Shown: one piece after another, positions 18,742-28,266 of the stretch
How positions within the stretch are numbered: position 1 is the first letter of the stretch
How the letters are laid out: every line of letters begins with the position of its first letter
NCBI GenBank assembly: GCA_036268875.1
Contig: DATATI010000036.1
Coordinates: forward strand, 62,001-126,000
Direction of reading: 5' to 3'
Source of the DNA: Polyangia bacterium
GTDB lineage: Bacteria > Myxococcota_A > Polyangia > Fen-1088
Length of the DNA stretch: 64,000 nt
The notes under the pieces: model-generated
Told to the model about the DNA's origin: nothing
Seen by the model: the letters and a program-made list of their open reading frames with translations, nothing else
Database searches by the model: none
Translations under genes and position numbers: made by a program

Positions 18742-19455
18742 ATGAGGTATCGTTCTTGCGTAGACTCGGCGGCGACAGGGTGGCGCGCGAAAGCCAGCGC
18801 AACCTGGATTGTGGTGGGGATGTTGTGCTGGCCCTGGACAGCACGATCAGCAAACACGCCGACGCCCCTTCATTCTTCGTCCTCGCCGTCGCCGACGGAT
18901 CTGCGTGCCGCCGCCGGTCCGATGCAGGAGCTTCGCCGTGTCGACGCGTTGGTGCAGTCGCTGGGCAGTCGACGTCTGCCCGCCTGGTCGCCGGAGGCCG
19001 ACGCACGCCGAATGGCCATGCAGCGAGAGCTGGATCAGCTGATCGATTTTGAAGAGATCTGTCACCGCGCCCTCGGACCTTCGTGGAGCGGCGTTCCCGC
19101 GGACAAGCGCGGCGAATTCGTCAAGACGTTGCGGACGCTGGCCGGTCGCACCTATGTCGATGCGTTGACCAGCGGTCGCGATTATCGCGTGGTGCTGGAT
19201 CGCCAGATCATCAATGGCAGCGAGGCGCGGGTGACGGGCACCCGGACGCGGCGCTCGCCGGGAGCGGCACCTATCGCCGTCGAATATTGTCTGGTCCTAC
19301 GACAAGGCCGGTGGCGCGTGGCCGACGTGATCGTCGACGGCTCCAGTCTGGTGGCGAATTATCATCGCGAGTTCGCTCGCGTCATCAAGCGGGAGTCGTT
19401 TGACGGCCTGCTGGCGTCGATGAAAGAGCGCTTGCGTCGGTCTGATCCGAACTGA
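18742..19455 (+). CDS. MlaC/Ttg2D-family periplasmic phospholipid-binding protein
   Basis: A 237-residue exported protein starting at the ATG at 18742 (SD-like gggagcgg upstream), with a signal-type hydrophobic segment (ATWIVVGMLCWPW) at about residues 20-35. The mature part fits MlaC/Ttg2D: a helical start (IDFEEICHRALGPSWSGV), KRGEFVKTLRTLAGRTYVDAL, the strand YRVVLDRQIINGSEARV and the closing WRVADVIVDGSSLVANYHREFARVI, where the family normally has GVSLVxNYR. MlaC shuttles phospholipids between outer and inner membranes. No mlaDEFB genes are adjacent, so its partner complex is encoded elsewhere. A terminator hairpin follows at 19469. Confidence 0.85.
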   Translation: MRYRSCVDSAATGWRAKASATWIVVGMLCWPWTARSANTPTPLHSSSSPSPTDLRAAAGPMQELRRVDALVQSLGSRRLPAWSPEADARRMAMQRELDQLIDFEEICHRALGPSWSGVPADKRGEFVKTLRTLAGRTYVDALTSGRDYRVVLDRQIINGSEARVTGTRTRRSPGAAPIAVEYCLVLRQGRWRVADVIVDGSSLVANYHREFARVIKRESFDGLLASMKERLRRSDPN

Positions 19456-19815
19456 TCCGCTGTCGCGCATCGGTCAGACCGATTTTTCAAGGTGGCCGGT
19501 CCACCACGGAAAAAATCGTTGGAATCCGGGGAAGGAATTGGCCGCGACGGTCCTCAAAAAGAGGTCGACCAGATCCGTCGTCGACGGGAATGACTGCGTC
19601 GCAAGCGAATACAAATTCACAGTGCATTAAACTGGTTGGGTATAAGTAAATAGCCCATTGGCGTCCGTGCTTGCATTTTTCTTGGTGTGGGACTAGAGCA
19701 ACGCTTGTCAGGTCTTTGTATCCAAAGCTGGCGGACAGATCCCGTTAGGGACCTCACCGCATTAATGGCTCGGAACCGCTCGCGCTGGAGCGGTCGTATG
19801 AAGGAGGGGGTGCCT
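19456..19815 (+). other. 360-bp intergenic region before the GH3 gene
   Basis: No convincing gene. It holds the terminator at 19469, then a locally AT-richer patch around 19605-19680 (tataagtaaat near 19639) that could carry the promoter of the glycoside hydrolase gene. A 7-bp hairpin (accgctc 19775-19781 / gagcggt 19788-19794) sits just before the strong SD at 19801-19810, leaving a leader of 100 nt or more that might regulate translation. No riboswitch class is recognised. Confidence 0.45.
19469..19487 (+). terminator. Intrinsic terminator after the MlaC-family gene
   Basis: Inverted repeat atcggt (19469-19474) / accgat (19478-19483) with a 3-nt loop, immediately followed by a T run (19484-19487), 13 nt past the stop codon at 19455. 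The stem is short but the layout is classic. Confidence 0.55.
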
Positions 19816-22314
19816 ATGCGTCCGTTTTTTGCCCGTTATTCATCGGCCTTTGTTCTCGCCGGAGCTGTCGCCCTGGCGGCGACGTCGTGCGGCCACCCCG
19901 CCGTGACGGGAGGGCCCGGCAACCAAAGTGGCAGCGGCGGGGATTCGTCGTCTGGCAACGGGGGCAACGGACAGGGTGGGACGGTCAGCAGCGGCAGCGG
20001 CGGCAACGGCGGCAACACCGTCGGCAGCGGCAGCGGCGGTTCAAGCCCCTCCGGCATGGGCGGCAATGACGTCATCATCACCCCGACCGACGGCGGTGCG
20101 GACGCGCCACCGGTGGTGAAGATGTCCTGCATGGACACGACCTACAGTGACAAGTACACGCCCGGCTATTCGATCACTGCCGACGCGAAGTCGTCCGCCG
20201 CGACGACTCTCGCGTCGATGCAGATCGGGGAGAAGGCCGATCAAATGCGCGGGACGCAGCCGGGGCAGACGATCTTCAACCAGGCGGACAACACGACGCG
20301 TGGTATCAAGGGCTTCAAGTTCCGGGATGGGCCACGCGGCCTGTGTCTCGACGCCGAGAAGGTAGGCAACGGTTACTCGACGGCGTTCCCGGTGGCGCTG
20401 GCCCGCGGCGCGACCTTCGATCTCGATCTCGAATATCAGGTTGGTGACGCTGTGGGCGACGAGACGTTGGCCTCCGGACACACCATGCTGCTGTCACCGA
20501 CGGTCAATATCTTGCGCCACCCGTTCTGGGGCCGCGCGCAAGAGGTCTACGGCGAGGACAGTTATGCGCTCGGCCGTTTCGGCTCGGCGTTCACCGCTGG
20601 TCTGCAACAGTACGTCGCCGCCTGCGCCAAGCACTACGCCGCCAACAACATCGAAAACGGACGCGAGTCAGACACCGCCGCGATGGACGACCAGACCCTT
20701 CACGAGGTCTATGCCAATCACTTCGGGATGATCGTCAAGGACGGCGGCGTCGCTTGCATCATGGCGTCGTACAACCTTCTGCAGATGTCCGACGGACCGG
20801 CCAAGGGTGGTGCCGTTCACGCGACCCAGGACGGACACCTCCTCACCGACATTCTCCGCACCGAGTTCGGCTTCCAGGGCTTCGTCCTGTCCGACTGGTG
20901 GGCCATGCCGGGTGGCTCGAATCCGGCGCAGGGCGACCGGCCGAACAATGCCCGCGATGCGGTCAACGCCGGCCTGGACATGGAGCTGCCGAACGACCTC
21001 AACTACTCGGCGCTGGAGTCCCTGGTCTCGGGCGGCACTTTGAAAGAGTCGCAGATCAACGTCTCGGCGACGCGGATCCTCGAGCAAAAATTCCGCTTCA
21101 ACGTCGCCAAGACCAGCGGCGCCCTCGGCCTCAAGAAGCCGACCACCACGTACAACAATGGTTCGATCGGCAACGACCAGGCGCACCTGGATCTGGCCGA
21201 GAAAGCGGCCACCGAAGCGATGGTCCTGCTGAAGAACGACAAGAACACGCTGCCGATCAACCGAACCACGGTGAAGACCGTCGCCGTCCTCGGCATGACC
21301 GTTCCGTTCACGCTGGGCACGGAAGGCTCCAGCCAGGTGAACTTTGCCAGCGACGTGCGCACCGGCGACCGGGGCAGCAGCCGCGTGGACAATGATCCCG
21401 GCAAGTCCGTCGGTCCGCTGGCTGGTATCACCACGGCCGCGGGCGCCGGCATCAAGGTCGTGAGCGGCAACAGCGCCGCCGCCGCCGCTGGTGCCGACTT
21501 CATCGTCGTGGTGGCTGGGTTGACCCCGCAGGACGAAGGTGAGGAGTACACCGGCGCTGGCGACCGCGGCACGTTCAACCTGGATGGCAAGGCCGGCACG
21601 CCCCAGAACGCCTTGATAGCCGCAGCCGCGGCTCTGGGCAAGCCGATGGCGGTCGTCATCGAAGCCGGTGGGGTGGTTGATATCCAATCATATCTGACCA
21701 ATGCGAACGTCGGCGCCATCGTGATGGCCTGGTACCCGGGTCAGCGCGGCGGCTTGGCCCTGGGCAAGTTGCTGTTCGGCGACGCCAACTTCAGCGGCAA
21801 GCTCCCGGTCACCTGGGACTCGAAGAACGCCGACTGGCCGACCTTCAACGGCGGCAACAGCACGACGATGGACTACTACCTCGGGTACCAGTACTTCGAT
21901 AACAAGAACGTCCCCGCCGCCAACTACCTGCCGTTCGGGTACGGGATGAGCTATTCGAAGTTCTCCTACGCCAACCTTCAAGTCCCCTGCAGCGACGTGA
22001 CCAAGAACGGCGTGGTGAATGTGAAAGTCGAGATCTCGAACACGAGCGCCGTCCCTGGCGACGAGGTAGCGTTTCTGTTTGTCTCTTACCCGTCGACCCA
22101 GGTTCGCCGACACGCCAAAGAGCTGAAGGGCTTTGCCCGCGTCTCGCTAGCGGCGAATCAGACCAAACTAGTCACCATTCCGTTGCGTGTTTCTGATCTG
22201 AAGTACTACGACACGAACATGAAAGCGTGGGTGGTCGAGAGCGGTCCGGTGCAGGTCATGGTTGGACCGGATTCGCGAACCCTGGATCTCAAAGACACCT
22301 TCATGGTCAAGTGA
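19816..22314 (+). CDS. Glycoside hydrolase family 3 lipoprotein (beta-glucosidase-like)
   Basis: An 832-residue surface lipoprotein. The ATG at 19816 follows a very strong SD (aaggaggggg); the lipobox is ATSC near residue 25, followed by a long Gly/Ser/Asn linker. The GH3 N-terminal barrel shows FRDGPRGL, EVYGEDSYALGRF, CAKHYAANNIENGR and the nucleophile in FVLSDWW (D360). The GH3 C-terminal alpha/beta domain follows (TEAMVLLKND, GEEYTGAGDRG, VMAWYPGQRGG), ending with a fibronectin-III-like domain (VEISNTSAVPGDEVAFLFVSYP). It should release terminal beta-linked glucose or xylose from oligosaccharides outside the cell. The porin-like gene downstream suggests a saccharide uptake pair. Confidence 0.93.
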   Translation: MRPFFARYSSAFVLAGAVALAATSCGHPAVTGGPGNQSGSGGDSSSGNGGNGQGGTVSSGSGGNGGNTVGSGSGGSSPSGMGGNDVIITPTDGGADAPPVVKMSCMDTTYSDKYTPGYSITADAKSSAATTLASMQIGEKADQMRGTQPGQTIFNQADNTTRGIKGFKFRDGPRGLCLDAEKVGNGYSTAFPVALARGATFDLDLEYQVGDAVGDETLASGHTMLLSPTVNILRHPFWGRAQEVYGEDSYALGRFGSAFTAGLQQYVAACAKHYAANNIENGRESDTAAMDDQTLHEVYANHFGMIVKDGGVACIMASYNLLQMSDGPAKGGAVHATQDGHLLTDILRTEFGFQGFVLSDWWAMPGGSNPAQGDRPNNARDAVNAGLDMELPNDLNYSALESLVSGGTLKESQINVSATRILEQKFRFNVAKTSGALGLKKPTTTYNNGSIGNDQAHLDLAEKAATEAMVLLKNDKNTLPINRTTVKTVAVLGMTVPFTLGTEGSSQVNFASDVRTGDRGSSRVDNDPGKSVGPLAGITTAAGAGIKVVSGNSAAAAAGADFIVVVAGLTPQDEGEEYTGAGDRGTFNLDGKAGTPQNALIAAAAALGKPMAVVIEAGGVVDIQSYLTNANVGAIVMAWYPGQRGGLALGKLLFGDANFSGKLPVTWDSKNADWPTFNGGNSTTMDYYLGYQYFDNKNVPAANYLPFGYGMSYSKFSYANLQVPCSDVTKNGVVNVKVEISNTSAVPGDEVAFLFVSYPSTQVRRHAKELKGFARVSLAANQTKLVTIPLRVSDLKYYDTNMKAWVVESGPVQVMVGPDSRTLDLKDTFMVK

Positions 22315-22318
22315 CCCC

Positions 22319-22340
22319 GACGGCGGTACTCTCCGCCGTC
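22319..22340 (+). terminator. GC-rich hairpin between GH3 and porin-like genes
   Basis: A perfect 8-bp stem gacggcgg (22319-22326) / ccgccgtc (22333-22340) with a 6-nt loop starts 4 nt after the GH3 stop. A second 7-bp hairpin lies at 22373-22398. There is no T run, so attenuation or mRNA stabilisation fits as well as termination. Confidence 0.4.
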
Positions 22341-22477
22341 GATTCTCCTCCCCATCAATCTCGGCTGTGCTGCCAGCCCTCGGGTTCCCGGGGGCTGGTG
22401 TATGCGACGGGTGGTCATCCAACCTCCACCGCCGGCGTCCCCAACACTCGAAAAAACTTCCGGAGTGAACGACTGCT

Positions 22478-23824
22478 ATGACATCGACATCGACGAGCCT
22501 GCTTCGCCGTTTGGTCCTGGGATTTACCGGGCTGGCTGCTTTGATCCTGGCTGGCCCCGCTCTGGCGCAAGACGCGCCCGCGCCCGTTGAACCGAAAGCC
22601 AATCCCGTCGAGCCGCCGCTTCCGCCGCCGACGCCCGAGCAAACGCCGCCCGAGTCGTCACCGGTCACCGGGGTCGAGCGCATGCCGGCCGCGGCTTTCT
22701 GGCCACCGCCGTATTTACGTGGCCTTTACGGCGGCTCAGTGTGGCTGTCGACCGGCATCCACGGTTTGCAGTGGCCGTACTATCGCAAGACCGGGATCGG
22801 CATCTCCGGTGATCTGTGGGTCGACAACGCCTACGAGAAAGTCACCCGCGGCGACAAGACCGAACCCAACCAGAAGGCATGGATCCAGCAAGGCCGCGCC
22901 GTCCTGCGCATCACGCCGACGTACACCAGCGGCAACTTTTTCGCGCAGGTTCAGGCCGAGCTGGTGGCCAACAAGGATCAGACGCTCAAGCAGCCCGACG
23001 TGGCGGACACCGACGATCTGTGGGTGCGGATCGGACAGTGGAACAAATGGGACATCATGCTCGGTCGTTATCAGGCGTGGGAGGTTTACCACCTGGGCAT
23101 GGGTCTCGACCTCAACACCTTCGAACGGCAAGGCGCGACGGACGTCAATAACCCGCCGCCGGACATCTACGGCGTGACCTATGGTTTCTATCGGCCGTCA
23201 GGCGTGGGCAACGTGGGCTTTCACCTGTACCCAACCAATTTCCTGCGCTTCGAGCTGCTTGGCCAGCTGGGCAGCGAGCAGGGGCAAAACACCCTGGGCG
23301 GCCGCCCGGTGGGAATTCTGGATCTGGGCTGGCTGAAGTTCAAAATCGGCGGCGAGTACCGCAAGCAAACGCAGGTCGATCCCAACCTGAAAGAGACGTA
23401 CACCCGCCGGGGTTTTGGCGCCGGGCTGATCTTCATCTTCGACCCCTACGTCGAATTCGGCGTCAACGCCGCCCGCGGGCTGGTCGACCACATCGATCCG
23501 CGCGGCGATGTCGATCCCCCGGGCAGCTACACCGTCACCAGCGTCGGCGGCTTCGCCAACGGCCGCATCATCGAGGACCTCTTGGTGGGCGTGGGCTACA
23601 ACTACACCACCAAGGAAGACATCCACTACGACATGAGCACCGGCAAGTTCGGCGAGTTCAACCACAAGCAAGGCTTCCTGGCGATTCAGTACCTCATCTA
23701 CAAGCAGGTCTTCGTGAAGGCGGTCTTCGCCTATGCGACGGCGCACCTGGCGCCCACGTTCGGCAATGCCGCCTACGACAACACGATGTACAGCGCCCGT
23801 CTGCGCGTTCAATACCTGTTCTAG
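22478..23824 (+). CDS. Outer-membrane porin-like beta-barrel protein
   Basis: A 448-residue protein with a Sec signal peptide (hydrophobic GFTGLAALILAGPALA, cleavage before QDAP), then a Pro/Glu-rich periplasmic spacer (about residues 30-65) and a barrel of alternating strands (GISGDLWVDNAY, GNFFAQVQAELVANKD, DLWVRIGQWNKWDIMLGRYQ) ending in the aromatic C-terminal strand YSARLRVQYLF typical of BAM substrates. The WDIMLGRYQ style resembles phosphate- or carbohydrate-selective porins. It lies 163 nt after the GH3 gene on the same strand. Saccharide uptake is inferred from that neighbour only. Confidence 0.8.
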   Translation: MTSTSTSLLRRLVLGFTGLAALILAGPALAQDAPAPVEPKANPVEPPLPPPTPEQTPPESSPVTGVERMPAAAFWPPPYLRGLYGGSVWLSTGIHGLQWPYYRKTGIGISGDLWVDNAYEKVTRGDKTEPNQKAWIQQGRAVLRITPTYTSGNFFAQVQAELVANKDQTLKQPDVADTDDLWVRIGQWNKWDIMLGRYQAWEVYHLGMGLDLNTFERQGATDVNNPPPDIYGVTYGFYRPSGVGNVGFHLYPTNFLRFELLGQLGSEQGQNTLGGRPVGILDLGWLKFKIGGEYRKQTQVDPNLKETYTRRGFGAGLIFIFDPYVEFGVNAARGLVDHIDPRGDVDPPGSYTVTSVGGFANGRIIEDLLVGVGYNYTTKEDIHYDMSTGKFGEFNHKQGFLAIQYLIYKQVFVKAVFAYATAHLAPTFGNAAYDNTMYSARLRVQYLF

Positions 23825-23830
23825 CGGCCG

Positions 23831-24196
23831 TCAGGGAACCGGTTCCAGCAGTTCGATCCGGTTCCCGAACGGATCGTGGACGAAGATCCGATCGAAGCCG
23901 GGCAGCGAGCGATCGGTGGACAACGCCGCGCCGGCGGCGCGCAGGCGATCGGTCAGCAGCTTGAGATCGCGGACCACCAGCGCCGGGTGGGCTTTGCGCG
24001 CCGGGTGAAAGTCCGGGTCGACGCCGACGTGGATCTTCACGTGCTGGTTTTCGAACCAGGCGCCGCCTCGCCGGGCCAGCTCGGGCGGCCGCGGGGCTCC
24101 GGTCAGGCCCAGCAGGCCGGCGTAGAACGCGCGCGCCTCGGCCTCGCCTCCGACGGGCATGGCCAGCTGAACGTGGTCGATGGCGACGATGGTCAT
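23831..24196 (-). CDS. VOC (glyoxalase/bleomycin-resistance) superfamily protein
   Basis: A 121-residue single-module VOC protein: the opening strand IDHVQLAMP with a metal-ligand His, FYAGLLGLTG, and the closing HDPFGNRIELLEP with a Glu ligand. The family includes glyoxalases, dioxygenases and drug-binding proteins; nothing here decides which. It is convergent with the porin-like gene (6 nt apart) and its start is 35 nt from the divergent radical SAM gene. Confidence 0.85.
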   Translation of the reverse strand: MTIVAIDHVQLAMPVGGEAEARAFYAGLLGLTGAPRPPELARRGGAWFENQHVKIHVGVDPDFHPARKAHPALVVRDLKLLTDRLRAAGAALSTDRSLPGFDRIFVHDPFGNRIELLEPVP

Positions 24197-24230
24197 GTCC
24201 TCACTTTATCGCGATATGCTGATGGCTTCG

Positions 24231-26210
24231 ATGCGGGTTCTCCTGGTCACGCCTCCCATGACCCAGCTCAATACGCCGTACCCGGCTACGGCGTATTTGA
24301 CCGGGTGCTTGCGCGCGCATGCGCCGGCCGGCGTACAGGTGGCGCAAGCGGATCTTTCCCTGGCGTTGTTTCTGCGGCTGTTTTCGCGGGCGGGGCTGAC
24401 GGCGGTCGGCGATGAGCTCGCGGCTGGCGGCTCGTCGCCGCGGGCGAAGGCGCGGCGGGCGACGCTATCGCTGCCACCGTCGGTGGCGCATTTTGTCGCT
24501 CACCGTGACGCCAATGCGGCACTGATCGATCCCGTGATTCGCTTTCTGCAGGGGCGCGATCCGACGCTGGCCCTGCGCATCGTCGGCCGCGCCTTCCTGC
24601 CTGAAGGTCCGCGCTTCGCGGCGCTGGACGGTGGTGGCGACGCCGACGAGACCCTGGCCTGGGCCTTCGGCGAGCTGGGCACCACCGATCGCGCCCGCCA
24701 CCTGGCCAGCCTGTTCATCGACGATCTGGCCGATGCCATTCGCGACGGGATCGATCCGCGCTTCGAGCTGTCTCGTTACGCCGAAAAGCTGGCCGCCAGC
24801 GCGCCCACCTTCGACGATCTGGCGGCCGCCTTGGCGGCGCCGCCGACGCTGATCGATCGACTGCTCGATGACCTGACGCGCGAGGCGTCTCGCGCGCACG
24901 AACCCGACCTGGTGGGCCTGACGCTTCCATTCCCGGGCAACGTCTACGGCGCCTTGCGCGTCGCCCGCTTGATCAAAGCTGAACGCCCGCAGACCCGCGT
25001 GGTGCTGGGCGGCGGCTACGTCAACACAGAGCTGCGCGACCTTGCCGACCCGCGCGTCTTCGATCTTTGTGACTTCGTCACCCTGGACGACGGCGAACGG
25101 CCGCTGCTGGCGCTGATCGACCATTTGCGCGATCCGGCGCGGCCACTGTTTCGCACCTTCGTCCGCCACGCCGACATCGTGACGTTCGATACCACGCCGG
25201 CGCTGTCCGATCTGCACCACCGCGACACCGGCACGCCGACGTATGACGGGCTGCCGCTGGGCGATTACGTGTCGCTTTTCGAGATGCTGAACCCGATGCA
25301 CCGTCTGTGGTCAGACGGTCGCTGGAACAAGCTGACCATCGCCCGTGGTTGCTACTGGAAAAAGTGCACCTTCTGCGACGTGACGCTGGACTACATTGCC
25401 CGGTACGAAGGCGCCTCGGCCGATCTTACCGTTGATCGCATCGAAGCCCTGGTGCGCGAGACCGGGCAGACCGGTTTTCATTTCGTCGACGAGGCGGCGC
25501 CGCCCGCCGCCCTGCGCGCGATGGCTCAGCGCTTGATCGATCGCCACGTCGCCATCACCTGGTGGGGCAACATTCGCTTCGAAAAAAGCTTCACCCCCGA
25601 ATTGGTCGACGTGCTGGCGCGTTCGGGCTGCGTGGCCATCAGCGGCGGTCTGGAGGTGGCCTCCGATCGCTTGCTAACGTTGATGAAGAAGGGCGTGACG
25701 GTGGCGCAGGTGGCGCGCGTGGCCCGCGCCTTCAGCGACGCCGGGATCTTGGTGCACGCCTATCTGATGTACGGTTTTCCCACCGAGACCGAACAGGAGA
25801 CCATCGATTCTTTGGAACGGGTCCGGCAACTGTTCGCCGAAGGCTGCATTCAATCGGGGTTCTGGCATCGTTTTGCCGCCACCGCGCACAGCCCGATCGG
25901 CCAGCGCCCCGATTTGTTCGGCATCCGCCTGGGCCCCGAACCCGCGGTGACCTTCGCCCGCAACGAGGTGCCTTTTGTCGATCCCACCGGCTGCGACCAC
26001 GAACGCCTGGGCCCGGGCCTGCGCAAGGCGCTGTACAACTTCATGCACGGCGTGGGGCTGGACGCCGACGTGCGCACCTGGTTCGCCGACGAAGCGCCGG
26101 CCACGCGCACGGCTGGCCGCGGTCGTGCGCGGACCGGATCGCGCCTGGTGCCGACGCCGCAGGTGAAGCCAGATCTGATCCGCCGCGCCCTGGCGCAAGG
26201 CGATCATTGA
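24231..26210 (+). CDS. B12-binding-domain radical SAM enzyme
   Basis: A 659-residue protein from ATG 24231 (MRVLLVTPPM, the usual family N-terminus); ATGs at 24216 and 24222 are in frame. A cobalamin-binding-like Rossmann domain lies at about residues 200-300 (DLVGLTLPFPGNVYGALRVA, RVVLGGGYVN), then a radical SAM barrel with the cluster motif RGCYWKKCTFC near residue 375 (CX4CX2C, one residue longer than the common CX3CX2C). Later landmarks are HFVDEAAPP, AISGGLEVASDRLL and AYLMYGFPTETEQE, shared with methylthiotransferase/BchE-like enzymes. Substrate unknown. No precursor peptide or obvious pathway partner is adjacent. Confidence 0.87.
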   Translation: MRVLLVTPPMTQLNTPYPATAYLTGCLRAHAPAGVQVAQADLSLALFLRLFSRAGLTAVGDELAAGGSSPRAKARRATLSLPPSVAHFVAHRDANAALIDPVIRFLQGRDPTLALRIVGRAFLPEGPRFAALDGGGDADETLAWAFGELGTTDRARHLASLFIDDLADAIRDGIDPRFELSRYAEKLAASAPTFDDLAAALAAPPTLIDRLLDDLTREASRAHEPDLVGLTLPFPGNVYGALRVARLIKAERPQTRVVLGGGYVNTELRDLADPRVFDLCDFVTLDDGERPLLALIDHLRDPARPLFRTFVRHADIVTFDTTPALSDLHHRDTGTPTYDGLPLGDYVSLFEMLNPMHRLWSDGRWNKLTIARGCYWKKCTFCDVTLDYIARYEGASADLTVDRIEALVRETGQTGFHFVDEAAPPAALRAMAQRLIDRHVAITWWGNIRFEKSFTPELVDVLARSGCVAISGGLEVASDRLLTLMKKGVTVAQVARVARAFSDAGILVHAYLMYGFPTETEQETIDSLERVRQLFAEGCIQSGFWHRFAATAHSPIGQRPDLFGIRLGPEPAVTFARNEVPFVDPTGCDHERLGPGLRKALYNFMHGVGLDADVRTWFADEAPATRTAGRGRARTGSRLVPTPQVKPDLIRRALAQGDH

Positions 26211-26230
26211 GCGCGCGCGAGCCGGCGCCG

Positions 26231-27367
26231 CTAGCTGATGGTCAGGTAGCCGGCGGCGTGACAGGCGTGCAGCCAGTCGACGGTGGCGGCGGGAACGGCG
26301 ATCGGCAGCGGCAGCGCGCGATCTTGGAACAGGCGCAGCAGCAGGCGTGACGCCGTTGGTCCGGGCGTGAAGGCCTGGCCGTTCAGGAACAGCCGACCTT
26401 TGTACCCCAGGCCGCGGCTGGGCAAGGCCAGCGACAGTGTCCCGCGGCGGCTCAGGCGGCGGGCGAAGGCGCGTTCGTCGATCGGCGGCGGCACGGCAAA
26501 GCGGACCTGCGCCTTGGGTCTGGTGAGAAAACGCCCGAGGAAATCGCTGAATGTGGCCTTCGGGATGCGAACGCGGCCGAGAACGCCGGCGACGGTCGAC
26601 ATCATCGCAGCGCCGATCTCTTGCGGAGTGAGCGTCGGGCGCAGGTCGGGATCTTGATACTGCGCGGCGGGCGACATGCGTTCGCCCAAGGTTGCGCCCA
26701 GATACTCGAGGAAGTTCTGCACCAGCTCGGCGTGCGACGGCGCCAGAAAGCCGATCGAATAGGTGAAGCACGGCCCTTCGGCGACGCCGTGGTGGGCCAC
26801 GCTGGGCGGCAGGTAGAGCATGTCGCCGGGTTCCAGCAGCCATTCGTCCTCGGGCACGAACGAACGCAGCACGTTGATGGCGGCGTGGGGATCGACGGCT
26901 CTGTCGCGCTGCCGGCTGACCTGCCATCGTCGTTTGCCCGGGCCCTGCAGCAAGAAGACGTCATAGCGATCGTCGTGCGGACCGACCGTGCCGCCGTCGG
27001 CGGCATAGCTGACCATCAGATCGTCGATGCGGGCCGCCGGTAAGAACGAGAACGCGCGCAGGATCTCCCAGCCGCCCGGCACCAGGCTCTCGATCCCGTG
27101 TACCAGCAGCGTCCAGTGCGACGCCGGTAGCATGCTGGCGTCGAGACCGGCGAACGGCCCGTCGTGGCGCTCCCAGCGGTTTCGCCGCCGGCGCGGGTGC
27201 TGAATCACCAGGCGCGAAGAAGCGTCCGGGCGCGTGGCCAGCCGGAGAAGCGCGTCGCGGCTGACGATGCCGGCGAAACCCGGGAACGCCTGACGGATCA
27301 GCAGCGGGCGTTTTTGCCAGTGACGCCGAAGGAACGCGGCTGGCGAGAGACCTCCAAGAACGGACAT
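26231..27367 (-). CDS. roxA: JmjC-fold 2OG-Fe(II) oxygenase, uL16 arginine hydroxylase (RoxA/YcfD-like)
   Basis: A 378-residue protein close in length to E. coli YcfD (373). Iron ligands are H131 and D133 (GPHDDRYDVFLLQ) and H192 in PPSVAHHG. The surrounding GKRRWQV, LEPGDMLYLPP and TYSIGFLAP match the ROX family. The C-terminal third is the winged-helix part, with an acid-poor end. RoxA hydroxylates an Arg of ribosomal protein uL16 using 2-oxoglutarate and O2. It is convergent with the radical SAM gene (20 nt). The gene-family call is strong; the substrate is by homology. Confidence 0.88.
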   Translation of the reverse strand: MSVLGGLSPAAFLRRHWQKRPLLIRQAFPGFAGIVSRDALLRLATRPDASSRLVIQHPRRRRNRWERHDGPFAGLDASMLPASHWTLLVHGIESLVPGGWEILRAFSFLPAARIDDLMVSYAADGGTVGPHDDRYDVFLLQGPGKRRWQVSRQRDRAVDPHAAINVLRSFVPEDEWLLEPGDMLYLPPSVAHHGVAEGPCFTYSIGFLAPSHAELVQNFLEYLGATLGERMSPAAQYQDPDLRPTLTPQEIGAAMMSTVAGVLGRVRIPKATFSDFLGRFLTRPKAQVRFAVPPPIDERAFARRLSRRGTLSLALPSRGLGYKGRLFLNGQAFTPGPTASRLLLRLFQDRALPLPIAVPAATVDWLHACHAAGYLTIS

Positions 27368-27450
27368 CGCCCCATCATCGGCGATTTCACGTCACCGTGC
27401 GATTGGCGACGACGAGCACAAAGCATGCGCTGCTCAGCGCCTGAAATGAA

Positions 27451-28266
27451 CTAGTTGCAGGCGCCGCCGTTCGGTCCGAGGTCCGCGAATTGAATCGGTC
27501 CGTCGTCAACACCGAAGCGCTGGTCGGTGTACTTCTCGACGTCGATCAGGTCGTAGGCGCTGCCAAGGTTCTGAGTGCAGCAACCATCGCAGTCGCTGTC
27601 GCGGCAGGTGTCGATGGCCGAGACTCGAAGCACATGCGAGCCGGATTTGATACACAGATCGTGGCCTCTCAAATCGGAATGCCCTGGCGCCGGCTTTGCG
27701 CCGTCCGACGGATCACTAAAGTCCGGGAAGACAGACACGATGTTGTGCGCCATGACCCAACTCTCCAATTTGGTGTCGTTACAACCGGCGAATTGACCTT
27801 CGTAGTCGCATCCGCTGTTTTGGATGCACTCCTCGCTGCCCTGCGCTGGGTAGGACTCGAAGTTCGTCTTGTTGCCCGTATGCCAAACCAGACCAGGCAA
27901 CGTGTCGCAGCCATTGCCGGACGTGCCGCCCGATCCCGACGCGCCACCAGAGCCGGCTTTAACACCGCCGGTGCCCGGATGCGTGTCGGCCATGGGCACG
28001 TCCATCCCGCCGTCCTTGGCCGTCGAACCGCCGCTGCCCGAACCACCACTGCCGTTCATCACTGCGCCACCGCTGCCTGAGTGGCCTCCGCTCGCCTCCG
28101 AACCACCGCTGCCGGAGCCGCTGCTGCCGCCGCTGTTTACACTTCCACCCGACCCGTTGCTTCCGCCCGACCCGTTGGGGCCGCCGGTGTCACTGGCCGT
28201 GCACGCCAGCACGAACAGGGGAGCGAGGGCCATCGAGACAAACCAGCCGCGCGTAATCGGTGTCAT
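27451..28266 (-). CDS. Gly/Ser-rich lipoprotein of unknown function
   Basis: A 271-residue lipoprotein: ATG 28266, signal peptide with lipobox FVLAC (Cys about residue 20), then about 110 residues of GSGG/GGSG low complexity typical of myxobacterial surface lipoproteins, then a C-terminal domain of about 130 residues with paired cysteines (CDTLPG, CIQNSGCDYEGQFAGC, CRDSDCDGCC) and a jelly-roll-like ending (VEKYTDQRFGVDDGPIQFADL). The domain is unassigned; carbohydrate binding would fit the style but is not shown. The 355-bp upstream gap separates it from the divergent PEGA/TPR gene. Confidence 0.78.
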   Translation of the reverse strand: MTPITRGWFVSMALAPLFVLACTASDTGGPNGSGGSNGSGGSVNSGGSSGSGSGGSEASGGHSGSGGAVMNGSGGSGSGGSTAKDGGMDVPMADTHPGTGGVKAGSGGASGSGGTSGNGCDTLPGLVWHTGNKTNFESYPAQGSEECIQNSGCDYEGQFAGCNDTKLESWVMAHNIVSVFPDFSDPSDGAKPAPGHSDLRGHDLCIKSGSHVLRVSAIDTCRDSDCDGCCTQNLGSAYDLIDVEKYTDQRFGVDDGPIQFADLGPNGGACN

